From the NCBI RefSeq assembly GCF_020379485.1, contig NC_063438.1, forward strand, positions 4,360,024 through 4,424,023: a stretch of DNA of 64,000 bases, given 5' to 3'. Positions within the stretch are counted from its first letter, which is position 1; every line of letters begins with the position of its first letter. The stretch comes from Brassica napus (Eukaryota > Streptophyta > Magnoliopsida > Brassicales > Brassicaceae). Under the pieces are notes generated by a model, which saw nothing but the letters and a program-made list of their open reading frames with translations, searched no databases and was not told the origin of the DNA. This document shows, piece after piece, positions 26,104 to 38,138 of this stretch. The translations under genes and the position numbers were made by a program.

Positions 26104-26499
26104 ATGAAGACGAGCAATCTAAAGCTAGGGGTAGACGTGATCGGATCACACAATCTCTTCCCAAGAGACGGTCAAGGAACCACAAACGCTTTCGTTGAAC
26201 TATACTTCGACGGTCAGAAGCACTGAACAACCATCAACGATCGAGACTTAGCCCCGGTTTGGAACGAGAGTTTCTTCTTCAACATCTCAGATCCATCTGG
26301 ACTTCACTATCTCACTCTTGAAGGTCAGGCTTATAGTCAAAACAGACCTACTAATGGACGTTCCTTCCTTGGCAAGGTATCTCTCCCAGGGACCCCTTTT
26401 GTTCCTCATTCTGATGCTGTTATTCTTCACTTCCCCATGGAGAAACGTGGGGTACAAAACTCGGTTCGTTTTGTTTTCATTCTATGATTACAAAAACTG
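26104..26499 (+). pseudogene. Captured fragment of a multiple-C2-domain (MCTP) gene
   Basis: One continuous frame encodes a first C2 domain: LKLGVDVIGSHNLFPRDGQG, FVELYFDGQKH, then after one TGA stop (26224-26226) NDRDLAPVWNESFFFNISDP, RSFLGKVSLPGTPFVP and HFPMEKRG. This is typical of plant MCTP/FTIP/QUIRKY-like proteins, which have three or four C2 domains plus C-terminal membrane spans. The other domains are absent. The stop sits where relatives have Arg (a CGA to TGA change would explain it). The fragment lies wholly inside the Helitron, so it is interpreted as transduplicated, not a host gene. Confidence 0.82.
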
Positions 26500-27145
26500 A
26501 AATCAGATCTGTTTATAATTTTCATATTTATTAGTTTTATTTAGTTCAGAACAGTTATACTAGATTGTTGTTTTGTTTGATTTAGAAACGGTTAACTAAA
26601 TATAATAAATTTTTGATTTTGTTTGATTTTGATCGTTTTTACTCTAAGGTGTCAACCATTTGCATTATTCTATACGTTTAGAACTTAAGGATCTGTGTTA
26701 TTTATACTGACTTCTATGTATTATGATATTATCAATGTTTAGAACAACACTGGCTCTATCCGCTAAAAAGCGAAAAACAAAACGCAACATAACATCTGCA
26801 GATACTATAAGCTTTCAACTATTATATGATGTCTGCCTAATAAAAATAAAATAAAAGGCTTTATTGGGTTCTCATTTACAATATGACTTCTGCCATTTTT
26901 GTCCTCAATAAGATATTTTCTTTTTAATATTTTCTATCCCTTTCACACCATTTAGATATTTTACTTTCTCAAAATTACAAATTTCTATATTTATTAAACC
27001 ACTCCGTTTTCAAATCAGAAACTCAAATTTACATACCACAAATATAAATCACCAGTGCCATAAAATCTATCTTGGTATAATCAGCATGTACGAAGTACCA
27101 AGTTAAGCTCTCAAACAATGACATCGTATCCTTATGATAACGGAT

Positions 27146-27233
27146 CGATGCTACCGAATTCTAGATTTCTGTTGATCTTCACTTTGTACCGATGCTACCG
27201 AATTCTAGATTTCTGTTGATCTTCACTTTGTAC
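27146..27233. repeat. 44-bp tandem duplication
   Basis: Two adjacent identical copies begin at 27146 and 27190 (CGATGCTACCGAATTCTAGA...). It lies inside the second Helitron and is non-coding. Confidence 0.9.
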
Positions 27234-27959
27234 CGCTATGCTTTGTTTGCTATCCCTTATAAAGTGCTCAAACAAAACTACAATTAATCAATAATATATT
27301 ATACTTACTAACCCTTCTCTTTCTGTTCCCATATAAGGGCATCATTATCGGCGTCCCTTGGGCCCGACCCTTATCGTTTTTGGGTTGAAAATAAATCAAA
27401 AAGATAAAAGGACGTTGCAAACGGGCCTTAATTAAGGGATGTTTCAGTCGACCTGCGTCGGTTCGCTTCGATGGCGAAGACCTGATCTCGAAATCGATCT
27501 CTTCAAACGCATGTTTTTTTTTTGTCACTTTGTAATTTTTCTTGTGTTTTCAATTTTAATGTTAAACTTTTCTTTTATATGTTTTATTTTAAACTTCTCT
27601 TTTATATATGTCATTACTTATTTTTAGAAAAGTCCTTAGCTTAGTCCCTAAACATAAAAGTAATAATAAAAAAATGTTAAAGGCTCAAAAATAAGTCCCA
27701 CCAATAATGATGCTCTAATATCTTCTGAACCTACGTCCTTATAAAACAATAACTTTCAACCCAAGCTCCAACAGATCTAAGAATTACTTTCACCCCAATC
27801 TCCAGCAAACTACAATATTCATCTTTTCGATGAACGACTTCAAAAGAGACAAATATATTACTATCACTAATCAAATACCAAATGACTCAACCAAATCCTT
27901 AACAACTTATTAGATAACAAAACGTACGAACCCGGCGCGTAGCGCCGGAATACCCCTAG

Positions 27960-28288
27960 TAAACTATATTATAGACATTTGATTATAGTTTGGTTTCAGT
28001 TTTTTGATCATAGAGATATAAAACATGCTCAGATAATTCGTAGTATCCAAACCCAAACTGACCTCGTTTGTTAGTTCAGTTTTTTCAGTTCGAGATAAAT
28101 GTGCCCATAACTACTGTATGGGATTTTGAGTGTACAAAGAAAAAATGTTGTGATCTCAGATTGTACTAATCTACTGTGTGGATTTTGAGTGCGGATTATA
28201 ACTTTCAATCATATGTGTAACAAATTACACTCATTCGTTCAAGCAAAAAAGATGAATCATACCACAGAGAATTTGATACAATTGAGGC
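27960..28288. other. Spacer between Helitron and ORC2
   Basis: Continues the GTTTGGTTTCAG-type repeat interrupted by the Helitron, then the 3' untranslated region of ORC2. No gene is present. Confidence 0.4.
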
Positions 28289-29838
28289 TTACTGACTGAG
28301 ATCAAGCAAGAGCTGTCGAAGTGCATCCGAAGAGAGAGGTATATTCAAACACTCTTGTCCATCAGAGTTTCTCTTGGTCTTAACCAGCTCATGATCTTTA
28401 AACTCCGTGAGATGAGAGTTGAGAGTCACTTGACTGCTCACAAAGAAGCGTTCACGCGAGGCTGAATACAGCTCTTCAGTGGGCATGCCGTCTTCATCCG
28501 GGTGAGAAAGTTGGTAGTCAGCGAGAATCTTGAAGACGTTCTGAGCGTTTGGTGTCAAACTCTGCAAGACAATGGCCGCTGTTTTAGCGGTTTGAGCGGT
28601 GCTTCCCTGTGCAAGAACCAGTGGGAAGAATACGCCTTCGACCTTGTATGGTGCAAATGTTGGAACGTGGTGCCATAGCCAGTTAAACTGTTTGTGCACC
28701 ATTTTCTTGTCCCACACTGCAAATGAGTGCAAGAAACATCGCCTCAGGACAAAGAAGTGGTACAAAAGGGAGTAGAGAGATGGAGAATAACGCTTACATA
28801 AGGGAGCGTTGACATGGTCGATGGAGGCAATGATGCGTATGTGTGAACAAGAAGCAAGCTGGGCGAGAGTTTGCTGTGACTCAGGATCTCTTAGAGCAGG
28901 GCCGTCGATGTTGTGAACAACAACGCATATGAAGCAGTCTTTGTCTTCGGACTGTGAGCCATTTATAAAGGAAAGTATATCATCAACGGAGCGTGAAGGG
29001 ACTGTTTCTTGACCTTTAGACAAGCTCCCAGAACTCTTCCTTCTAGATTTTAACTGGTCAGAGAGAAGTTCAGCTATTGCTAAAAGAACCTGAATTTGTA
29101 AACCAGAGATGATTTGTTATTCTTAAAACCATTTTCTTTATAGCAAGATAGTCTACATCCAAAATGACAAAAGAGAGTACCTGTTTTAGATTTACTGAAG
29201 GAAGGTAGCCATTGATGACAACAACGGAATACTCAGTCAAAGAAGATGAAGCAAAGTCTTCAATCAAACCTTTTTTAGATCCAAATCCGTACATTAGAAG
29301 ACCAAAGCCACACCTGGAATCAGCACAATGAAATGAGAACACACAACAGCATGGTGACTGATGGGAGAAGATCACATAGCAGGAGCCATCAATGTCTTTA
29401 TCAATTACAGGAGCACCAGAAATAGATTCAAACCATGTTATATCTTTCTAAACAGATTACCATGGTTCTAACCTCATCTCTAAGATCAAAGTTTTATAGG
29501 AAAGCAAGAGCCTTTCTCACCTGAGTTCAAAGACCCACTTCGGGTACATAGTCTTGTACTCGTTCAGAAGCTCATCAATCTCTTTCTCATGCTTTGTTTC
29601 AATATTAAACGCTGTTTCTCTAAGCTCCTGAGACACAATCAACTTGTCAAAGGAAAGCAATGTTTCACATTAAACATATATTACGGAGACAAAAACCCAA
29701 AATCACCTGTTCATCAACGAGATTAATATCAGAGAGCTTGCGCGCTGACCGCTTACTTGACCCACCCAACTCTTTCGCCAGAAAATAGTTTCTTGAGAAC
29801 CCAAATTCATCTTCCTCTATATTGTCTATGTCCTCCAT
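28289..29838 (-). CDS. ORC2: Origin recognition complex subunit 2
   Basis: A subunit of the six-protein ORC that marks replication origins and loads MCM helicases in the nucleus. Five minus-strand exons: 29838-29707, 29627-29521, 29313-29181, 29089-28798 and 28716-28289. All have GT/AG borders and matching phase, giving 363 residues, which I recall as the Arabidopsis ORC2 length. The protein begins [19 protein letters not shown]. It contains the ORC2 core blocks [35 protein letters not shown] and [19 protein letters not shown]-terminal winged-helix-like region follows ([20 protein letters not shown]). A further 5' leader intron is likely, since a TTTCAG acceptor lies just upstream. It is divergent from H4. 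Confidence 0.95.
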
Positions 29839-30410
29839 TGTCGTAAAGAACCTTAACTCAAGAGTCTCCTGAAACAACAAACATCAGAACATATAGTACT
29901 GATATTTTCTATAACAATTAAGTTCATCAGACAAGCTTGAGTTCTGAAATAACAAACTAAAAGTTCTGATTTTTAAAGAGACCTTTGTCTTATTTACCCA
30001 AACCATATAACTTCACTTGAACACTCTTTTAATCAAAATTAACCAAACATACCCAAATTAGCATCGCTACATGTTGTCTATGTCCTCCATTGTCGTAAAG
30101 AAACAATGACTCAAGATTCTACTGAGACAACAGCCATCAGAAAATATTAATATAACAATTCATCAGACAAGTTTGAGTTCTGAACTAACAAACTAAAGTT
30201 CTGATTTTTAAAGAGGCTTTTGTCTTATAACTTCAATCAAAATTAACAAAACACATTCAAATTAGTATCGAAACAGTTCAATGAATAACTTAGACGCAAT
30301 ACAACTTCCTAGGATCATCATCATCACTGGAACTATTCTGATAACAAATGAGATCAGACGCAATCAACAGAACGTGAATTTACCTTCACAGAATCGTAAA
30401 TTCAATTGTG
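29839..30410 (-). repeat. Partial duplication of the ORC2 5' end
   Basis: A second copy of the ORC2 start region lies about 250 bases upstream. The block at about 30072-30240 repeats about 29820-29985, including the start codon and MEDIDN codons, and then reads ATG TAG. The copies differ by scattered substitutions. The duplicated ATG would give only a seven-codon frame. It lies in the ORC2 leader or leader intron. Confidence 0.75.
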
Positions 30411-30545
30411 CTTTTCAGTTTCCAGCGAAGTGAGTTGATGAAGTTAGGAGGATTCAAGTCGGTGAGACTCCGACGAGAAGATGGAAGCAACCGGCGGCGA
30501 ATTAGTATTATCCCCTACGAATTGATAAACGATGCCGTTTTTTAT

Positions 30546-30553
30546 TTTCCCGC
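30546..30553. promoter_or_regulatory. E2F-type site between ORC2 and H4
   Basis: TTTCCCGC, within TTTTCCCGCGCC (30545-30556), matches the E2F consensus TTTSSCGS. It lies about 710 bases upstream of the ORC2 start codon (minus strand) and 385 upstream of H4. ORC genes are known E2F targets in Arabidopsis. Use here is inferred. Confidence 0.65.
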
Positions 30554-30709
30554 GCCTTTTTCTTCATCTTCCCGGTTAAAGTACAACGACGCCGTTTTAG
30601 TAATATAAAATCTACGGTTCACAGGCTCCCAATACCCGTATCACACGGGAAAAATGAATCCAACGGTTCTTATGATATGTCAAAGACGTTAGCCAATAAA
30701 ATTAAATCA

Positions 30710-30717
30710 CGCGGATC
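30710..30717 (+). promoter_or_regulatory. Histone octamer motif
   Basis: CGCGGATC is the octamer typical of plant histone promoters. It lies 213 bases upstream of the H4 start codon, next to a CCAAT motif (30693-30697). Confidence 0.75.
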
Positions 30718-30812
30718 GAGATTAGCAACCGTAGATTAAAAATACAATCCAACGGATCATATCGTCCCCGAGAAATGGAAAAACAGAAAACACAAAGTTG
30801 TATGCTCCCTCC

Positions 30813-30819
30813 TATATAA
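30813..30819 (+). promoter_or_regulatory. TATA box of histone H4
   Basis: TATATAA lies 111 bases before the start codon, in the usual position for a plant H4 gene with a short leader. Confidence 0.7.
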
Positions 30820-31242
<423 letters not shown>

Positions 31243-34200
31243 GGGGATTGGATTAGGGTTTTTGTAAATCTCGTCTGGGTTGTTTTTAGGGTTTGTTAAG
31301 AGCTTTAAGCTGTTGTTATGGTTTCTTTTCGAATGTTTCGGTGATCTGAAGTTAATGAAAACGCTTTTAACAAATTTACGGTGTCTTTAGAGTTTGATAA
31401 GCTGAACGGTGCTGATTAAGAACAAATTAAACAACTTCTTGTCTTCATTAACTGGTTTCGTTATTAACTTCTCCGGTTCGAATGTTGGTGAGAACTCGAT
31501 ACCTTTTTCATATTTCGACACCTTCGATATTCCATGAATTATTGAAATGTCGAAATAATTTAGCTAAGATTTTTTTTTTTTGCAATTCAACTATAAGCAT
31601 CAGTGATCTGCGTATAACCTATGTTTGGAAATTTGTTTTTGATATGATAATACGTTCGAAATGAAGCCAATTTGATATGAATGGATAAAAATGTGAGGCT
31701 TAGTTACTAATTGCAAAACCTCGGTATAGTTGCCATCTGGGCTTTATATTATAGTAATGGTCAAAGGCATTATCATAAGTTCTTATTTTGGCCCATCTTT
31801 GTTTTATGTCTAGGCCCATATAACTGGTTAGGTTTAGAATTTTTCTTACCAGACCCGTAATTAAGAGAGGTTATTTCAAAAAAGAAACCAAAAAAAAAAA
31901 AAAAAAACTAAAAGCGAGGTGGTAAGAACTTCTAAGGTGTTTTTTTTTTCATTGGCTCTTTTTGTGTTTGTCTTTTTCTCTCCTCTTTTTTTCTATTTGT
32001 TGTCTTTTTCCTTTTTAAAATTTTTAAAAAGATTCTACCAATGAACATAACAAATTATAAGATGTTCAAAACTTCACAAATTACAAAATTTATTATTAAA
32101 TTAAACATTAAAATTTTTGATGGGTCTCAACCATTGGAGATGGTCTAAGTTGCAGAAATAAACATTATGTCCCGCCAAAGTTAGGGTTTCAGCTGCTTCC
32201 CCTCAAACATTGTCGTGAAAATACATACCTTTGTTTTTGTTGTCTTTGGTTAGTAGCTTAGAAGGACCGTTAGTAACATCTATTATTACTGGGTGTTACT
32301 AATCTAGAAGGACCATCAGTAACATCCATTATTATTGGTTAAATATTTTTAAAAAACCTTGTTCCTTAAAGCTCATCTTTAAATAGTTTTAATATAAACA
32401 CTTATTTGTTTTCTTTTTAACTTTGAATATTTTCTTAGTTATTAATATTATGTTGCCAATGAACTAATTATGTGATTAACTATATGTTTTTGGAAAATAT
32501 CCCCTGAAAGTGAGAGCCATGTTCGAATTACAAACAACGCACGGCTCTCTTTAGTGTTTAGTCTAACTATTTCTACAAGCCCTTTCCTGCCATAATCATT
32601 TTTGTTTTGTGGTTTGTGATATTTCAGGTTCGACACGTTGCCATTAAAAGCCATGAGTGTTTAAAATATACATATGTAGTGGCTAGAGCAAATTCGTTCC
32701 ATTCTAATGGAGCATTTAGACGCCAATAAGCTTTCACATTAATGTTTTAATGACTAGTTAAAATTGGCAGGGTTTGAGTCGATGATAGGACAATGTGTCC
32801 TTACTCCTCTCGGTCAGCTCAGTCTTGTGGTCATGTGTAGACAGGCTAGGTGGGTAGATTTGTAAATCTTCTATGTGCCATGACCATGAGTCATGTACAC
32901 GATAGATGATTATGTTCAGGTTTCAGGAATCGTGACCTACGTTACGCCAAACAAATAAAATAAAAAGAATCAATGATCTACGCACCCACATAATGATTTT
33001 GACGTTTGTAACTTTGTAATAAACTAAACGGTCGATCCTACTAGAGTGTATGAGTGGATCATAATAAATCGCCTAAAATAAATAATGGGTTAGAAACCGG
33101 AAGAAAAATGGTATCTACAAGCTAAGTCTACAATATAATACGTTAAAGTATTCATTAGTGAAGCATATGACACCAACCATATCTTTCTATCACTATTATG
33201 GGTTTTAAATTAAGAAATAGGGACCCAGTCGATTATAAATCATAGTATAGCTACTTTGTTTTCTTTGCAGTCATCATATAGCTTTCGTAATCGTATCACT
33301 GATCCGAAGCTAGTGTGCACTATGTTCCACTACAAGACATGTGGATCTCTTGGGTTGAATGATAAATATAATCAAAGTTTTATATCCCTTTATTTTAAAC
33401 TCGTGACAGCATGTGATACTCTTCTGAGTTGAGATCATTTTCGTGGTCCATTGATAATGTGGTTTAGCTATTAGCTAACCTATGTAGTTGCAATTAGTGA
33501 GATGAACATTTTTATTACGAGTTTAGCGAATCGCTTCAATCTTAGGATTGTAGAAAAGAAAACTTCACGGATTGAAGTTTAATAACTCGTTTGTAAGAAG
33601 AAAATTTGACCAAAAAACAGAAAAGATGAATAGGATGTAAATCATATCCTTGACAAGTTATGATTGTCATGAATTGTGATTGTTAAAGTTGTAAGTGTAA
33701 CTGTGGGAGATTCTTGAAGAAAAAAATTCTCAAATAGTAGAATGTCACCCGAAATATCTATTGAGATAAGATACCTTAGATAGTTCCATATTTCAAAGGG
33801 ATTTGATATTATCTATTGTGTACCTTTTCCTATGTTGTATATATACTTATACTCTATCCTTGATGGATGAATAAATACACACTTTCATAATATATTTCAA
33901 TTCTCGAAGTTTATTTATCAAAGAATTGGTTTTATTTTATTATATTCATGTTTTGTTCTTTGTGTTTCAAAGTTCAAACACTATGACATATAGTTTGGAA
34001 ACTTTTCTTCATAGTCTTTTTTTTTTTTTTTGCTAAAGAGTTCAATGTTTTTCAAAACGAATAACCTCGAGCCTCAAGTTGGAGTGTTTTTAATTTTTTA
34101 TAAATCTATGCGAGTAAAACTCTATCGAGGAGTGAAAGATTTTTGCACCTAGTTTATTTATATAATCTTTTTGAAAGAAAAGGAAGCTTTGATAAAAAAA

Positions 34201-35229
34201 TAGTTTCGGTGATATAATTTTGTTGCACATTAAGTTCATGGTTAACCCGATATCAATATATCATCTCATTATAATTCGAAGTCTGATCCATTTTGAATTC
34301 ACATTGCCCTAGCCGTTGCAAGACTATCGGGGAGAGCCACAGCTATAAACGGTTGTCTGACGTACGGCGCTCAAATTTCTTTTTTGGTACTTAACATGTC
34401 TGTTTTGTATGTGTTCTAGGCTTCGAGAGAACATCCAACGAGACACCAGTGTGGAAAAATTTGATTTAGGAAATATGATTATGTATCATCTCATGATACA
34501 TGTACGCGACGCTTGCAGTTAAACTACATTTGAAGTTATCTATGATGCTAACCAATGCGTATGAAAATGCGCCATCAGATGATTTTTATCCACTCGGGTT
34601 TAGGTATTTACTATATAAAAATTTATGCGTTTGCTCTTCATTTTAACATACATATTCACATTCGTACGAGCTTAACGAATAATTATGACCTCATTATGTT
34701 TACGTGTTTCGTTATTTTCCTAAATTTTGATGATTGATCGATTGATTCTACAAACACCAGCTATGCGGTATTCTCTTAATTAATGTGAGTGACATCTTCT
34801 TCTTTTTTGACAGCGAGTGACAATCTTTTAAAGTAATGTTTTAAAAGTATGTCAGTGAGCACGATCGATAGTAACGACAAACAAAATCAGAAGAAAACAT
34901 GAATGTTGTTGACCAAAAGAAAAGGAACGTTTTGCATGATGTTTAAAAATGTTTATAATGAAATACGAATAATCTTCTAAAAACTTTTGTTGTAAAAATT
35001 ATTGGCTTGTCATCAACCACTCCTCTCCTTTCTCGGCTATAAAAGGTGTAATCCGTCTTTCCTAACTTGTCACAACTTCTCACTTATTTACCCAAACAAA
35101 AACAAAATCTATAAAGCAAAAAAAAAGAAGTATTTTAGTTTCGTTCTTCACATGCAAAGATAGAAAAAAAAATTAAGATCATTTTGAGTTAGCGGTTCTG
35201 ATTGAGCTACTGAATTTAGTTAAAAGAAA
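31243..35229. other. 4-kb intergenic region between H4 and CHX gene
   Basis: No supported gene. The first 150 bases are the H4 3' untranslated region. A low-complexity A/T tract (about 31880-32010) ends in a GGAGATGGTCTA motif near 32135 and may be another MITE. Two 33-bp near-identical units lie at 32260-32292 and 32306-32338. A stretch at about 33700-33900 has some features of a decayed LTR. The last 150 bases are the CHX leader. Confidence 0.4.
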
Positions 35230-38138
35230 ATGGTTGTAAATGTAACAAATATCAAAGCGGCGTCAGATGGAATATGGGAAGGAGACAATCCTCTCAAGTG
35301 TGCCTTTCCTCTTTTAATAGTACAAGTCATACTTGTCCTCTTCAGCAGCCGCTTCCTTGCCTTCCTCCTCAGACCTCTACGTCAACCCAAAGTCGTGGCC
35401 GAGATCCTCGTAAGCTCTATACTATACACGCTATACATGCACATGCCTTTATGTTTATAAGCTCTATACACACTATACATGTGCATATGCCTCTATTTTA
35501 TACGTAAAAAGAGTCGCATTAACGTAGAGTTTATCGTTACATTCTTATAGGGAGGGATATTGTTGGGACCTTCAGCATTGGGAAGAAACAAAGAATTTCT
35601 TGAACTATTTTTTCCAAAATGGAGCACACCAATACTTGAGTCAGTGGCAAGTATTGGTCTCCTTTTCTTCCTCTTCCTAGTCGGTCTAGAGCTGGACTTC
35701 GCAGCTATAGGCCAAACAGGAAAGAAAGCTTTTGCTATATCACTCGCTGGAATCTGTCTGCCATTTGCTTTAGGCGCGGCCATTTCTCTCTTCCTCCGTA
35801 CAGCCGTGGAGGAGGATCATGGCTCAGCTGGGTACTGGCAGTTCCTTCTCTTTATTGGAGTTGCTCTTTCCATCACAGCTTTCCCAGTCCTTGCCAGTAT
35901 CTTAGCCGAGCTCAAGCTCTTAACCACAAGCGTTGGCCAAACAGCGTTAGCGGCCGCAGCCTTCAACGACATAGCCGCATGGATCCTCCTTGCCCTAGCC
36001 GTGGCTCTCCCCGGTAGCCACGACCATCAAAAACACGTCTCTCCATTGATATCCATATGGGTCCTCCTCTCGGGCGTCGTCTTTGTAATCTTCATGTTTT
36101 TTCTGATCCAACCTGCCATGAGATGGATCATCCGGTACTATGACGGGACCATGCACGAGGCTTGCATATGTCTAACATTAGCTGGTGTCCTGATCTCCGG
36201 TTTCATCACTGACTTAATCGGACTACACTCCATTTTCGGAGCGTTTGTCTTTGGCCTAATCATCCCTAAAAGTGGGTCTTTCAGCGACCGGCTTGTAGAG
36301 AGGATAGAGGACTTTGTCTCGGGTCTGCTTCTTCCACTCTACTTTGCATCTAGTGGACTGAAGACGGATGTGAATAAGATCAGAGGTGCGGAGTCGTGGG
36401 GATACTTGCCTTGGTAATTTCTACGGCTTGCGCAGGCAAGATCATAGGTACCTTCCTCATGGCCATGATGTGCACCATACCGGCGCGTGAATCCCTCACT
36501 TTAGGGTTTTTGATGAACACTAAAGGGCTCGTCGAGCTAGTTGTACTCAACATCGGCAGGGAGAAGAAGGTACCTACTAGTATACTACACATCATCTTAA
36601 TATTATTTTCTATTATTAATTATTGCGCTTTTAATTGATTTTAAATTGGAAGTAATAATCTGTATATATCTTAGAGCACATGTCAAAATCTAGCTTCTTG
36701 AATGAAATTTCACAGATGAAAAAAGAGCGTCAAAATACTATCTATACTTAAAAGTAAAATTTGAAATATGATATTTTAGTTGTTGCTATGCAATGCATAA
36801 TAAGTATACATGACATGATCTAATTACACGAGGAAAATAATTAATTAATGTGGTTTCAAAATTCTTTAACACGTCAAATAACTTTTTATATTGCCCTAAG
36901 CTTCACTAACCAAAAGTCATGACATGAGAGAGGAGTCTTGGATTTATATGTACTGACCCTCTTGTGATAATATCGTCGACCAGGTACTAAACGAGGAGAT
37001 GTTCGCAATTCTAGTATTGATGGCTCTCGTCACAACCTTCATGACGACTCCCTCAGTCGTGGTTATATTCAAACCCTTGAACTATGGCGGTTTGGAGTCT
37101 TTGGACAGTACTACACCTGGTGGATCTGGTGGTAAGGGGAAGGTACGCATACTAGCCTGCGTACGTAGTCCCGGAGACGTCCCTTGTATGATCAAACTCG
37201 CCGAGTCTTTTGGTACGTCCAACGGATCAGTCACACTATATGTGATGCACTTGATGGAACTTACTGACCGACCATCCTGCATCTCAATGGTCCAACGAAC
37301 GAGGAGAAACGGTGTGCCGTTCATACACAAGTTGTGTAAAGGGAGGTCACGTGACGAGATAGAAGATGCGTTCAGTATTTACGAACAGGTTAGAGACCAG
37401 AAGCAGAGGATAAAGATACGCCACTTGAAAAGTGTGTCGGCGTTGGGGACTATGCACGAGGACATATGCAATGTTGCGGAACGTAAGAAGGTGTGGATGG
37501 TCGTATTACCGTATATGGTTACTGGATGGCGAGTGGTCAACCAGAGAGTGATGGAAAATGCTAAATTCTCGGTCACGGTTCTAAGCCATCAAGAGGCTGG
37601 AGAAAGCAGTATTAGTAGCGGCCAGGCGCCAAAAAGGGTAGGAGTTGTGTTCATTGGTGGACCAAACGATAGAAAAGCACTTACGATTGGAAGCAGAATG
37701 GCTCAAAACCCCAAGATCATAGTAACACTTTTGCTATTCTCTGATAACACCATAGCTTCTCCATATTGTGAGAAGGTGACAAAATCATTTACCATTAATT
37801 AATTGATAACAATTTTATATTCTAGACTCGGTGGTTACACTCTGATAATACCTAACTAAAGTTTATGGATGATACAGGAGATTGATGAAGTAGCAGTGGA
37901 AGAATTCAAGAAACAATGCGAAGGTGTAGTGGTAAAGTATGAAGAGATAGCAGTTGAGGGAAATATAGCAAAGATTATAGAGGCAATGGGAAGGAAGGAG
38001 TATGAGCTTGTGATAATTGGAAATCGACAAGTTTTAACAAGTTACTATGAGATGGGACGAGTCGAGGTTTCAACACTTGTCATTCATGGATGCAGTGAAA
38101 ATGATAGAGCTAAAACTTTTGTGGGAGATAATGTTTGA
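35230..38138 (+). pseudogene. CHX20: CHX-type cation/H+ exchanger, frameshifted
   Basis: A CPA2 monovalent cation/proton antiporter of plant endomembranes. Four exons: 35230-35409, 35551-36569, 36984-37775 and 37878-38138. The membrane domain is well preserved (FPKWSTPILESVASIGLLFF, FNDIAAWILLALAVAL, SIFGAFVFGLIIPKSG), and the hydrophilic C-terminal part is recognisable (MHEDICN). The second exon lacks one base in the G run at 36397-36401: after RGAESWG the frame meets TAA, while the +1 frame continues ILALVISTACAGK. Other oddities are Ser for the usual Arg in LARILAELKLL (here LASILAELKLL), and a C-terminus that seems to lack about 20 residues including ELGPIGD. The total of about 750 codons is below the 800-840 usual for the family. 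The N-terminus fits the CHX20 type. A sequencing error in the G run is the main alternative. Confidence 0.8.

Larger units (their letters stand above)
25192..27959 (+). mobile_element. Non-autonomous Helitron, 2768 bp, with captured gene fragment
   Basis: The 5' end is TCTATATATATAAAACAGGG preceded by A (25191). The 3' end is CTAG (27956-27959) followed by T. A perfect 7-bp hairpin, CCGGCGC-GTA-GCGCCGG, sits at 27932-27948, 8 bases before CTAG. It encodes no Rep/helicase. It carries a C2-domain gene fragment (26104-26499) and a 44-bp tandem duplication (27146-27233). Confidence 0.9.

Noticed and set aside
36396..36638. Separate small membrane-protein gene
   Set aside because: It is the continuation of CHX exon 2 in the shifted frame, not an independent gene.
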